From: Deinandra increscens subsp. villosa
Lineage: Eukaryota; Streptophyta; Magnoliopsida; Asterales; Asteraceae
Length of the DNA: 64,000 nt
Direction of reading: 5' to 3'
Assembly: GCA_039602395.1 (NCBI GenBank)
Contig: JBCNJP010000003.1
Span: 67,987,917-68,051,916 of the forward strand
Below are positions 9,418 to 19,110 of the stretch, piece by piece (position 1 is the stretch's first letter; each line of letters begins with the position of its first letter). Under the pieces are notes generated by a model. The model searched no databases. It was not told the origin of the DNA and saw only the letters and a list, made by a program, of their open reading frames with translations. Position numbers and translations under genes: made by a program.

Positions 9418-11922
9418 ATGCCGGCGTATCTGGAAGACCCGCCAGAAAAACATATGGAGTTATTCTACTCTCTGGTGGCTGGGATGAACACATGTAAAAT
9501 CAACCATGCCCTGAGGACGAATGTACTCATTGATGAGATGCTGGTCAGGGAATTTTGGGGTACTGCTAGGGCAAATTCCGACAAGACAAGGATTACCGCA
9601 ACGGTCCAGAACAGACAAATAGTGATTGAGGAAGAAGATATCAGACAAGGTCTGAACATTACTGATGATGCTTCTCATCCTATCAAGTACCCGAAGGAGG
9701 TAGTTCTAGCGGGTGCGCAATCAATGGGGTATGAAGGAAAATTTCCACCCATCTTTAAGAAGCTTCTGCCGCACTACTGGAGGTGCCTGGCGCATTACAT
9801 GCAGAAATCTTTCCTTGGCAAGAGAACGAGCTTCGATCAGTTAAACCAACTTCATGGAACTGCCTTCGTAGCATTGGCCTTAGATTGGAACTTTAACTTC
9901 TCAAAGATGATGCTGATTGATTGGATAGGCAATGCAGAACTGAGTGCTAGAGAGCAGTTCTTAATGACACCGAGGTTCGTTCAAATGGTGGTAATGAAGA
10001 AATACCCAATGATAGAAGAGAGGGTAGAGAAGCTGGATGTGAAGGTGATGGACATCGGAGTATTTGGCCTGCAAACCCAAGATAGACCGGGTAAGCAAAC
10101 TTTTGAAGGTAGACTGGAGTGGGCTAAGAGGGGTGCGTTCCCAGAGGTTGCAAGGGAACAAGTGATGGATGATTCTGAACCGGAAGCTGACGTGCCAGTT
10201 GTGAATGCTATAGTGGCTGAAGATCAAGACATTGCAGTGACTCCAGCTGTGAATGTGGTCGAGGATCATGAGGCAATCCCTTCAGACGAAGAAAATGTCA
10301 TGGATGACATATTTGCTGATCCAGAAGATGATGATATATATGGAGATTTGGGGCCTTTGAGTCTGAAAAGATCAAGAGATGTGATGAATGCCTCTTCCTC
10401 TGGTGATTCTGTACCTCAAGACATTGACACTCAATTTGAGTTGACTGAGGTTTCAGAAGATCCAATGCCTGCTCGTGAACCTTCTCCGAGGAAGAGGACT
10501 GACCCAAGGTCTGTTAGATTTAGCTTCAAGAAAACTAGCTCCAGTGTGCTGATTGTTCAACCAGAAGTGGGTCAGAGCTCACAAGGCCAAGCCAATCAAG
10601 CTTGAACAACAACAACAACAACAACAACTGCTGAAGAACAACCTGCCCCTGTGCAGAATGCCAGCCCTATTCTGAATGAACAAAGCCCTGTTCAGGAAGA
10701 TAGGCAATTCTTGGAGGTTGATCACACATTCGCTGTTCCAAGCCCAGTGAAAGTGAGCGCTGCACGTGTAATAACTCAGCCTACAGCTGCTCCTAGCTTC
10801 AGGCCATTTCAAGCAGCGGAGCTTCCAATAAATATGAGGATAAGTGCTGATCCTCAGATCAATTTCCTGATCTCTCAAAACAGAATTAGAGAGAATGAGA
10901 TCAAGGCTCTTCAAGCAGAAAACAAGTATATGAGAGAGAAGGAGGTGGCGGACAAAGACCGAATGAAATATCTGTACAACATGCTGGTGGACCTGAGGAA
11001 GAGGTTCGATGAATTGAAGGATGTTGTGGGGTCCAACTCCTCAGGTGCCCCAGGTCAAGGTTCGTCACAGGGGATGCAAGCTGCAGATGTTATGGAGACA
11101 GATGAAGGAGATGAGAACATTGATATGTCTGATTACGCCCGCAGTGGCAGAATCATCTCCAAGGCACCAAGATGCCATGAAAACTGGTTCAGGGAGTTCT
11201 TCCAGGGACCAGCCCCCACTCAATACACCATTGATGTGGGTGAGAGCTCAATTGACAAACGTGGGAGTCGTGAGATCATCTTGTGTTGGCATTATGACAC
11301 CGAGAAGAAACTCTTTGCCGTGATCCGTGACGGCTACAGTCCTGTGGAGTATTATCAAACGCGTGGTCAATTCCACTCCTGGACTGAGCCTGAGATCAGA
11401 AGCCTTTTGAGAGCTCCCTTCATAAACAGATGGGATGGACCTGAAGGAAATCTTATCCGCAACAACCTGCTGAGCCATCAAGAAAACGACTTTGCAGAGT
11501 TTGAGTTGAAAGAGGTCAGATGGATAGAGACATGGACTGACCCAGTGACAGGGCAGCCCATTGGTGAAGCTAGGAGGCCACCCACTAAGCGTACAAGAGT
11601 CATTAACATGTTGGACGAGATCGAAGATGGCACTCTAGTCAGAAATTTTGATTGCTGGTGTTACGATCCGACAACTCATGAAGTGGTGGTGCTCTGCAAG
11701 CCGATGAGGCAATTCCGATTCTACGATCCAGTGGACTTGCTAAGATTTGGAGAGCGAGACATCAAGCTCCTAGCCACCCAACCCATACTTGGAGATGAAA
11801 ACGATATGGAGAATGCTATAAGGGTTGGTATCTTTGATGGAACTGCAAAGCGGATCGTAGAGAACGGATGGTGGTCCAACAACGTGCAAAGCACATTCAG
11901 GTTTGATTTGCTGCTGCCGTAA
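9418..11922 (+). pseudogene. Long ORF in env-like position, longin-like family, one internal stop
   Basis: One reading frame of about 834 codons, interrupted only by TGA at 10603-10605; the piece after the stop is in the same frame. The N-terminal 200 residues contain a FWGTAR block and an RQGLNI-like block. They resemble ORFs annotated as synaptobrevin/longin-like in Asteraceae repeat sequences (recalled, not searched). The middle is acidic and Pro/Ser-rich, followed by an eight-Thr run from an ACA repeat (10606-10629). A coiled-coil-like segment spans about 10870-11020. A Trp-rich C-terminal domain (about 11150-11922) has no match I know. No signal peptide or clear membrane segment, so it does not look like a real envelope protein. 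Function unknown; conservation between copies would decide whether it is an element gene or captured host sequence. Confidence 0.75.
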
Positions 11923-11943
11923 GTGATCTAATGATTCATGCCT

Positions 11944-11953
11944 AGGGGAAGAT
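11944..11953 (+). other. Polypurine tract
   Basis: AGGGGAAGAT directly precedes the 3' LTR and is the expected plus-strand primer. Confidence 0.75.
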
Positions 11954-12340
11954 TGTAGGGCTATATTTATGTAAGGCATGAACATTAGTTTTGGGCTTAG
12001 TTTAGCTTGTTTAATAGGCCATGTGGGCCATTTAATTAGTTTATGATTGGGCCTAATCATGTTTATGATTGGCCATGTTCTTGTAATGAGGTGGTATAAA
12101 TACCACCTCATATTCTCGCTTAATGGAAGCTTTCATATTACCATTTACGACTTCTTCAAAGGGTTTGTGATTCCGATCGGTGTTGATTTCTTCAAATAGT
12201 AGGTGTTCTTCATTCAAGACTTCATCTTTACATTAGATCTAGTCTATTCTTCTACTATTCTTCTTGAATCGATCTTTCACGAGGATTCCGCACTCGTGTT
12301 TGATTAGATATCGTGTGGTTGGGAGATACTCGGACCTACA
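11954..12340 (+). repeat. 3' LTR of the copia element
   Basis: 387 bp, same length as the 5' LTR with three substitutions. It repeats the TATA palindrome. The TSD GAGAT follows at 12341-12345, where the Harbinger ORF1 resumes. Confidence 0.95.
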
Positions 12341-12345
12341 GAGAT

Positions 12346-12735
12346 TTTGTAGATTATCCAAATACTCAATACTATGACAACTCCCAGTTTTATTCAAATT
12401 CAAGTCAAGTTCCTATCACTCAAAGTCCTCAAACTTCACAAAATACTCACGATGAATCACGAAACACTAAATGGGAAGCTGCTGAAGATATTGCTTTAAT
12501 GTAGGCATGGTGTATGGTTAGCGAGGATGCCACTCGTGGTAAAAACCAGAAAAACGAATCATTTTATACACGAGTAAAGAAATGTTACGATGAAACTCGG
12601 GCCGAAAATCCAGAAAAGATTGGTATAAGGAATGAAAATCAAATGAAAGGTCGTGTGTCACGACTGAATAAAAATGCCAAAAGTGGATTGCTGCCTACCA
12701 GGAGGCATATCGTCGAGGAAGAAGTGGAATGAGCC
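12346..12735 (+). pseudogene. Harbinger ORF1 remainder (Myb-like)
   Basis: Continues the protein started near 677, before the copia insertion. It reads an Asn/Gln/Ser-rich stretch, then KWEAAEDIAL and AWCMVSED, the pattern of the Myb/SANT-like ORF1 of plant PIF/Harbinger elements, which helps the transposase act. It carries TAG at 12502-12504 (between ALM and AWC). The upstream exon piece appears to be in another frame. Broken by stop, frame change and the 11.6-kb insertion. Confidence 0.75.
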
Positions 12736-13025
12736 AGAATGATATTGAGCGTGAAGCTCATTTCTATTATGAATGCATGTATAATCATTCATAATATGAT
12801 CTTTGAGGATGAACGCGACACTTATCTTCGCTATTATGATCCATCTGAATTTCTAAATAGCTCTATTGAAGATGTTGAACATGTTCAGTTCTCTATGGAT
12901 CGAATTGCAGAATCTATCAAGATATATGACCAATAGGGCACAACTTCGCAATAGAGAAACTCACAATGCTTTAAAAAATGATCTAATCGAACATGTGTGG
13001 CAAAACCGTTCTACTGATGATGAAT
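12736..13025 (+). pseudogene. Harbinger transposase C-terminal tail
   Basis: From about 12768 it matches the end of the transposase copy at 16777-17032 (MNACIIIHNM through NRSTDDE, stop TAA). It has a frameshift near 12910 and a few substitutions. The DDE core is missing: an internal deletion joined ORF1 to the tail at about 12765, near a shared TATGAATGCATG. Confidence 0.85.
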
Positions 13026-13356
13026 AATTGCATTGTAACTTGGTTTATCTATTTTATTAAGTATGATTGTAATGTAAAATAATTTTAGTTTCTTTTTAAT
13101 CTTTTTTATCTTTTATATATATTTTATTTTTTATATTTTATATTTTTATATTTTTTATAACTGATAGAAATAAAATAATTATATAATATATTAAAATAAT
13201 CATAAATCATTTTTATATAATAAAAAGTTAGATTGGATTAGATTGTGAGTGTGAGTGAAAAAATGGGTTAGATTGGATTGTGTATGTGGAGGAGAGAGAA
13301 ACTATTATTTTAAAGAAAGATTGGGTTGTAGGAGACCACTAATGGGGATAGTCTAA

Positions 13357-13883
13357 TGTCTCTCTAGTTACAGTATGAGAAAGCTGCGTTAAACTGAGTA
13401 GTAATGACCCTGCGGTTACTCTAACAAAAGTCAATACGAACCATGAAAAGAACAAAGACTTGGCAACTGAGTATGACATAAAGAGTTTCCCAACCCTTAA
13501 AATAATTAAAAGTGGAGGGAAAACTATTCAAGATTATAAGGGGAGGGGGTATCGTTGTGGCAAGGCTTCACCAAGCCTTGTCCACCAACCAATCAAATCT
13601 TGACATCTCAAAATGGTTTTGATAAAGATTGAAGCAGTGTGGCTTCGGGCGGTTTCTCAAAACCGCGTGACACACAAAAATGGAGCCGCATGGATCGAGC
13701 CGGGTGAGGAGGTATGGTAGCCGCATGAAACCATGCGGTTCCCCTTGAAGCCTGGTGGTGGAGCCGGGACGATACCGCCCCCCCTAAAGGGCCTAGAGAT
13801 GCACAAGGCATAGTTGCTTACTTAAAGAAACAATCTGGGCCCGTTTTTACTGAAATAAGATCTACAAAAGATGGTAGTGATTA
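13357..13883 (+). pseudogene. PDI exon fragment (end of thioredoxin domain a into b)
   Basis: Protein disulfide isomerase makes and reshuffles disulfides in the ER. After an acceptor-like CTCTCTAG (to about 13367) the sequence reads QYEKAA, a small frameshift, then NDPAV, VNTNHEKNKDLA and FPTLKIIKSGGK up to DYKG (13543). After a 240-bp insertion it resumes at 13792 with PRDAQGIVAYLKKQSGP and ends near 13883. These blocks are diagnostic of plant PDI-L1 just after the first CGHC active site, which itself is not in the window. Broken by the frameshift and the MITE, so a pseudogene. Later exons follow at 17683, 17945 and 18734. Confidence 0.85.
13543..13784. mobile_element. Small MITE inside the PDI exon
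   Basis: The left end reads GAGGGGGTATCGT and the right end reads ACGATACCGCCCCCCC, which are inverted repeats of each other. The insert of about 240 bp splits DYKG from PRDA. Flanks ATAAGGG and TAAAGGG look like an imperfect target duplication of about 7-9 bp. Superfamily not settled (MULE or hAT possible). Confidence 0.65.
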
Positions 13884-13904
13884 AGTTTACTTGTACATTC
13901 TACA

Positions 13905-14569
13905 CAGAGGCGGACCTGTAAAATGCCGGGGACCCCCTCAACTTCGTACGTAAAGTGGAAATTATACGAACGGTTTTTTAATTTAATTTTTTTTGTGTGA
14001 TGAATAGTTAATAAATAAATAGTTTGGTAATATTAACATAAGTCATGCGTAGCCTAGTTATAATTCCTCCGCCCAATTATGAAATGGCCCAAGTTCGATT
14101 CTCTAGTCCTCCTTTTCCTTGCATTTTCCCACCTTTTTTCTTCTTTCTTCCCTTGCTCTTCTGGTCCTCCTTTTCCATTTTCCATTTTCCATTTTCCCAC
14201 CCTTTTTTTTCTTCTTTGCTCTTTCTTTTCCATTTTGCCACATTTTTTTTCATTAAATTTACTCTTATATAAATAGATAACCATCTTTTTTTCCATTTTT
14301 TTATTCTTATTTTAGTGAGAGTAAATGAGGCACTTTTTTTATTTATTAAATTTACTTTTGAATAAATAGGTAAAACGTATCTTTTTTCTCACTTTTTTTA
14401 TTAATTTTAGTGAGGAGAGTAAATGAAGGGCAACGCACAGCGGGTTTCGGTAAATCCAATCCGAACCAAATTTCTTTTTGTATATTTCTATAAAACTAAT
14501 ATATCTAAAAATAGTGACTCCGTAAAATAATTGTGGACCTCCTCAAAATTTTTTCTAGTTCCGCCCCTG
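13905..14569. mobile_element. hAT-type non-autonomous element A
   Basis: 665 bp, flanked by the perfect 8-bp TSD ATTCTACA (13897-13904 and 14570-14577). Termini CAGAGGCGGACCT and, reversed, CAGGGGCGGAACT. No transposase. The middle (14100-14270) is a long pyrimidine tract that gives chance ORFs on both strands. It lies in an intron of the PDI pseudogene. The same family occurs at 14996 and 34913. Confidence 0.9.
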
Positions 14570-14577
14570 ATTCTACA

Positions 14578-14995
14578 TGTATGTTAGCTAGTGGAGATCG
14601 CGATTTCAAAGCATGCATATAATAGGTAACTCTGAGTTATGTTTTATCTCTAACGGATTAGATAATATGGATACATAAAAAATGAGAGGTATAAATGAAA
14701 TGGGTCAAATGGGTCGATGGTTTCAAACTTATAATCACCTAAATTGTATTTAATGCATACAACCTTTTATATCTTCAGGGTATAAAAAGTAGAAGTTAAG
14801 TTTTTTTTCGTCCTTAACATTGTCTAAATTGCACTATAGTAGATCTTGCATGTCAGTCGGTATGGTTTTTCATTTTTGTAATAAAAGTCAAACTGAATAA
14901 AAAAAATCAAAGTAAAAAAGGGGTTGACTAGACTTAAATGGTATTCATTACTTGGACTTAAATGGTAAAAAATAGAAACCATAATGTCTCACATG
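14578..14995. other. PDI intron remnant, no gene
   Basis: AT-rich sequence between the two hAT-type elements. I see no coding pattern, RNA gene or repeat structure. Confidence 0.5.
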
Positions 14996-15682
14996 CAGGG
15001 ACGGACCTAGCTTAGGTTCAGGGGTAGCCCGTGCTACCCCTTAAACACGTACGCAAAGTGGACAATTTTTAGTTTTTTGGGTGTTTATTATATGTGCACC
15101 CTTTGTTAAACTTTTTTATATTTATTTTTCAAATGAATTAACAGTTAAAAGTCTAGAGCAACTGGTTGGCGCCTTGTTTTGTCACATACATAGAATACCC
15201 TTGTTCGATCTGTGTAACAAGCATATTTTTTAGATTCTTCTTATTCTTTCCTTATTCTTTCCTTATTCTTTTCATTCTTTCCTTATGGCTGGTACTATGA
15301 AAGCAATTAATTTTCCTAGTGTATATTTACATTTCTCATTATTTCCTTAGGGCTGGTACTATGAAAGCATTTAATTATATTTTTGGATAATTATGATAAC
15401 TTAGAATAAAATTAATGTAATGCTTGTGCTTCATTGGTTGTATTATATTTATGACGGACAAATGATATTTTTTTATTAATATTATGTTAACTATAAAGAT
15501 ATATAATTGGTTTGAGACGAAAAGATGTCGTATTTTCTTAAATTATTGTTTTATGTACCTGCGATATCGTCTTGGACAAAATTAAATTTTAATGCGTTTT
15601 TCATTAAGCAATCATAGATCGACCCAAACCCCCGCCAATATATTTTGTGCTACCCTTAATAGAAATTCTAGTTCCGCCCCTG
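14996..15682. mobile_element. hAT-type non-autonomous element B
   Basis: 687 bp with termini CAGGGACGGACCTAG and, reversed, CAGGGGCGGAACTAG. The flanks CTCACATG and CTCCATGC are a degraded 8-bp TSD. A TTATTCTTTCC motif is repeated in tandem near 15239-15272. No coding capacity seen. Confidence 0.75.
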
Positions 15683-15856
15683 CTCCATGCATTTACAAAC
15701 TTAACTCTAAATAATACAAAATTTCATAAATTAAGTTTTATCATACCGAACTTAACTCTAAATAATAAAAAATCATACTTTAAGTATTATCTTTAATGGG
15801 TCAAACAAAATAAATCAAAGCTAAAAAGGAAACATGTTATGTATTTATTGCATACC

Positions 15857-17367
15857 TCCTATAGCAAGAAGGAGGTATTGTGATCGGGAGCGTGAGAACG
15901 GTGAGAAACTTTTAATGCAAGACTACTTTGCTGAAAGACCAACTTATGATGAAACAACATTTCGGAACAAATTTTGAATGCGAGACATTGTTCCTATGTA
16001 TAGTGGCTGCCGTTACAGCCAATGACTTATATTTTCAACAAAGACGTGATTGCACAGGTAGAAAAGGTCTTTCACCCTTGCAGAAATGTACTGCAGCTAT
16101 GCGGGTGTTGGCCTATGGAACATCGGCAGATGCACAAGATGAATACCTGAGAATAAGTGAAATTGTAACAAGAAATGCTCTTACACATTTTGTTGTAGGT
16201 GTCATTTCATGCTTCAGTCAAGAGTACCTTAAAAAAATCCAATGAAGATGATTTAGCAAGGTTGCTCCATGTTGGGAAAGAGCGTGGATTTCTAGGAATG
16301 ATAGGGAGCATTGACTGCATGCATTGGCAGTGGAAAAATTGCCCATCCGCTTGGGCTGGGCAATATGAAGGTAGAAGCGGTAAACCAACAATCGTTTTAG
16401 AAGTTGTCGCATCATATGACCTATGGATATGACATGCATTCTTCGGAACACCAGGTTCATGCAATGAGATTAATGTTCTCCACCGATCTCCCCTTTTTGA
16501 TGATGTATTGTCAGGCCGAGCACCAAATGTGAGTTACACTGTGAATGGTCAAGATTACAATATGGCATATTATCTCACCAGTGATATATATCCTTCATGG
16601 GCCGCCTTTGTTAAGTCAGTAACTTCTCCCCAACAACGAAAACACAAGTTATTTGCCAAGCTACAAGAGACGGTTAGAAAAGATGTTGAGCGGGCATTTG
16701 GAGTTCTACAAGCCCGGTTTGCATTTCTTCGACACCCATGCCTTGTGTGGGACAAGGAGATGATGGGAAAAGTTATGAATGCATGTATAATCATTCATAA
16801 TATGATCGTTGAGGATGAACGCGACACATATCTTCGCTATTATGATCCATCTGAATTTCTAAATAGCTCTACTGAAGATGTTGAACATGTTCAGTTCTCT
16901 ATGGATCGAATTGCAGATCTATCAAGATATATGACCAATAGGGCACAACTTCGCAATAGAGAAACTCACAATGCTTTAAAAAACGATCTAATTGAACATG
17001 TGTGGCAAAACCGTTCTACTGATGATGAATAATTGCATTGTAACTTGGTTTATCTATTTTATTAAGTATGATTGTAATGTAAAATAACTTTAGTTTCCTT
17101 TTAATCTTTTTTATCTTTTATATATTTTATTTTTTATATTTTATATTTTTATATTTTTTTATAACTGATACATTTATTTAGAAATAAAATATTTATATAA
17201 TATATTAAAATAATCATAAATCATTTTTATATAATAAAAAGTTAGATTGGATTGGATTGTGAGTGTGAGTGAAAAAATTGGTTAGATTGGATTGTGTATG
17301 TGGAGGAGAGAGAAACTATTATTTTAAAGAAAGATTGGGTTGTAGGAGATCACTAATGGGGATAGTC
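15857..17367 (+). mobile_element. PIF/Harbinger copy 2, left end missing
   Basis: The right end matches the first Harbinger copy through the terminal GGGGATAGTC (17367) and is followed by TTA, fitting a 3-bp TSD. No matching left terminus or ORF1 was found before the transposase, so the copy is truncated on the left. It sits in the intron before the PDI exon at 17683. Confidence 0.75.
15861..17032 (+). pseudogene. Harbinger DDE transposase, inactive
   Basis: The plant PIF/Harbinger nuclease-family transposase cuts and pastes the element. The protein can be followed across frames from RRYCDRE to the stop at 17030-17032. TGA interrupts it at 15975-15977 and at 16430-16432 (where Trp is expected after DLWI), and frameshifts occur near 15980 and 16230. 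The first catalytic Asp is in GSIDCMHW (16313). The second appears changed to Glu in GSCNEINVL (16466). The Glu in KDVERAFG (16688) is intact. A DDE nuclease with D-to-E at the second site should be dead even without the stops. Confidence 0.9.
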
Positions 17368-17370
17368 TTA

Positions 17371-17682
17371 CATTTCATATCTATGATCTTATAACCTAGT
17401 GGCATGATGAATAACCTATAAAATGGTAAGGGTTCAAATTTTTACAAATGGATATTGGTGAAATAAAAAATATTATTAAAAAGAAAAATACCAACCTTTC
17501 CTAAGTCACTTTATCTTTAGAAAATGTTGAGTATCATTCCAATAGTATAGTTCTTTGTAATCATGTTTAACATATAGATGATTTGTAAACAATTGGATAA
17601 ACAAGTGACAACCTGCTCATTTTGCCATTTGTACCTTATTTGTGGTAATAGTGTATAATGTGCTTGTTTGTTCTCATAGGTT
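17371..17682 (+). other. PDI intron remnant
   Basis: AT-rich, ending in a good polypyrimidine/acceptor run TGTTCTCATAG directly before the PDI exon. No other feature seen. Confidence 0.6.
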
Positions 17683-17987
17683 GGAGTTTTCCCTGAAACA
17701 AGAGAAAAATTTAATACTTTTTTAGCTTTAGCTGAAAAATTACGATCTGATTATGAGTTTGCTCATACATTAGATGCAACGCTTTTACCAAGAGGTGATT
17801 ATTCAATATCTGGGTCTCTTGTCATTATTAAAGCCGTTCGATGAACTTGTAGTAGATTTTGAGGTGTGTATTACATGATTAAGCATAAATTTGATGAAAT
17901 TCCTGTTAGTTTGTTTCTTTCCAAAAATGGAGTTCACATTTTTTTAGGATTTTAATTTGGATGCGGAGAAGTTTGTTGAGAAGGCAA
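17683..17987 (+). pseudogene. PDI exon fragments (domain b into b')
   Basis: The first exon (17683-17861) reads VGVFPETREKF, LALAEKLRSDYEFAHTLD and LLPRGD. After a one-base frameshift near 17830 it reads LLKPFDELVVDFE. A GTGTGT...TTTTTTAG intron follows (about 17862-17947), then DFNLDAEKFVEKAM up to about 17987, where the reading stops at an inserted sequence. This is the plant PDI b/b' region, collinear with the fragment at 13357-13883. Confidence 0.85.
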
Positions 17988-18727
17988 TGTAGAATCGGGC
18001 TACCGAGAGTGGCTAGATAGACAGAGGTCTAGGACGAACTACTCCGATAGGACGACTAAAAAAATGGGGAAAACAGTGAGCCTTCGGTCTGATGACCGAC
18101 GGGTCTAGGCTCGGCTATTATCTGCAAAACAAAGAAACGCCGTTGTTCTTAGAGGGCAGGACATGGTGTCCTGTGACCAAGCTCGGGCATGAGAATAAGT
18201 ATGCGTTTCGAGAGATTAAGTGTAATCAGATCGAAGCTAAGCGCATTGAATGAAATCTAACCTGGTGGTTGGGGTGTATTTATAACCCTCAACCTTTGTG
18301 TTGTATCGTCATTAATGCTAATTACCCAAATGAGGTATGCTGCAGGTCTGCGTCTTGGACTGTGCCAAGTTCCTGCAGTATACGTTTTGGGTAATCACAT
18401 TAAATGTGCGGTCAGGTCGGGTGTCGGCACGCCGACCTGTTGTTGTGGGAGCGTTGGTCTGTGGTGTCCGTCTCGGACTTGTCGTGCTCGAGTGTCGGCT
18501 ACTGTATGTGTCGTTTAGCCGATGCTGAGCGGATGGTTGGTCGACTCCTTCGGGGTCGACCCTTGGTACACGTTGTGTGTCGACCCTGGTGAGGGCCGAC
18601 TCGTTTTCCTGTGTTGCTTGTCGGCCGGCAGGCTGCGAGGCCGACACTTGTGGCTCGTGTAGTGTTTCGGGTTGGATGTGTGTGTCTATCTCCTTGTGAC
18701 GTCATCCGACCCGGACATACGTCATCA
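17988..18727 (+). mobile_element. Probable solo LTR inside a PDI exon
   Basis: About 740 bp, TGTAGAAT...ACGTCATCA. It breaks the PDI reading between FVEKAM and NHPFVIKFF. A TATA-like TATTTATAACC (18277 on) lies mid-way, and the right half is GC-rich and CpG-rich, as in a promoter-containing LTR. No direct repeat was found at the ends, and some PDI codons are missing at the junction, so the boundaries may be off or a deletion followed. No matching second LTR in the window. Confidence 0.5.
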
Positions 18728-18733
18728 GATACA

Positions 18734-18786
18734 AAGAATCACCCATTTGTCATCAAATTCTTTAACACTCCCAATGCAAAGGTGAC
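18734..18786 (+). pseudogene. PDI exon fragment, last one visible
   Basis: Reads NHPFVIKFFNTPNAK and ends at a donor-like AAG|GTGACC, as expected for plant PDI b'. No later PDI exon was found. The a' domain with the second CGHC and the ER-retention tail are absent from the window after this point. Confidence 0.75.
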
Positions 18787-18869
18787 CGAGTTTTACTTTA
18801 ATATGTTAAGTATTTTATTTTTGCTAGTTATTATCTTGGCCTTTTAAAATAACTTACTTTTCACCCATG

Positions 18870-19110
18870 ACTAGTAGACTATTACCAATGGAAAATATAT
18901 CAATCAGCGAAGAAAATCTATAAATATCTCTCAGTAATTACATTATTATATTCAATTTGTATTTGGATAGGATTATACGCTTGTATATTCTCTGATTTCC
19001 TAGCATAGATATCCTTGTTTCTCTTCCATATATAAGGGGGTTTTAGTCTCGGTAATAATAATTAGTTGAGTAAGATCGTGAACACTTTTATGGTATCAGA
19101 GCTACAGTTC
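18870..19110 (+). mobile_element. Copia LTR fragment with primer site
   Basis: TATATAAGGGGG (about 19030) looks like an LTR TATA box, and TGGTATCAGAGC at 19091-19102 is the copia primer site, preceded by an LTR-like end (AACA, 19081-19084). The LTR start is not clear. No gag or pol follows, so this is a truncated 5' end. Confidence 0.55.

Larger units (their letters stand above)
715..12340 (+). mobile_element. Complete Ty1/copia retrotransposon, Sirevirus-like, 11.6 kb
   Basis: It has 387-bp LTRs (715-1101 and 11954-12340, both TG...CA) that differ at three positions by eye, and a GAGAT TSD (710-714 and 12341-12345). The primer site TGGTATCAGAGC (1104-1115) is complementary to initiator tRNA-Met, and a purine tract precedes the 3' LTR. 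Order: leader, gag, PR-INT-RT-RNase H, 1.2-kb spacer, a further long plus-strand ORF, 3' LTR. The integrase-before-RT order defines copia. The pol sequence and the extra ORF in the env-like position suggest the Sirevirus lineage, though the LTRs are short for that group. It inserted into ORF1 of a Harbinger element. Low LTR divergence implies a recent insertion. Confidence 0.95.
71..13353 (+). mobile_element. PIF/Harbinger deletion derivative, split by a copia element
   Basis: The left terminus (71 on, GACTATGGCCATTGG) and the reverse complement of the right terminus (GACTATCCCCATTAG, ending 13353) match at 12 of 15 positions. They are flanked by the 3-bp TSD TAA typical of PIF/Harbinger. Without the nested copia (715-12340) and one GAGAT copy the element is about 1.65 kb. 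It holds a promoter-like TATATAAA (583-590), an ATG at 677 starting ORF1, the rest of ORF1 after the copia insertion, and only the C-terminal tail of the transposase. The AT-rich right end (13040-13353) closely matches that of the second copy at 17040-17367. It is a non-autonomous derivative lacking most of the transposase. Confidence 0.85.

Noticed and set aside
9418..11922. Retroviral-type envelope gene
   Set aside because: Position fits, but there is no signal peptide, cleavage site or membrane segment; the sequence looks longin-like and soluble.
14045..14296. Phe/Ser/Leu-rich and Lys/Glu-rich ORFs in hAT element A
   Set aside because: Low-complexity pyrimidine tract translated on both strands; no protein pattern.
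18315..18705. Overlapping ORFs on both strands in the CpG-rich LTR-like piece
   Set aside because: All frames are open because of GC content; no conserved pattern.
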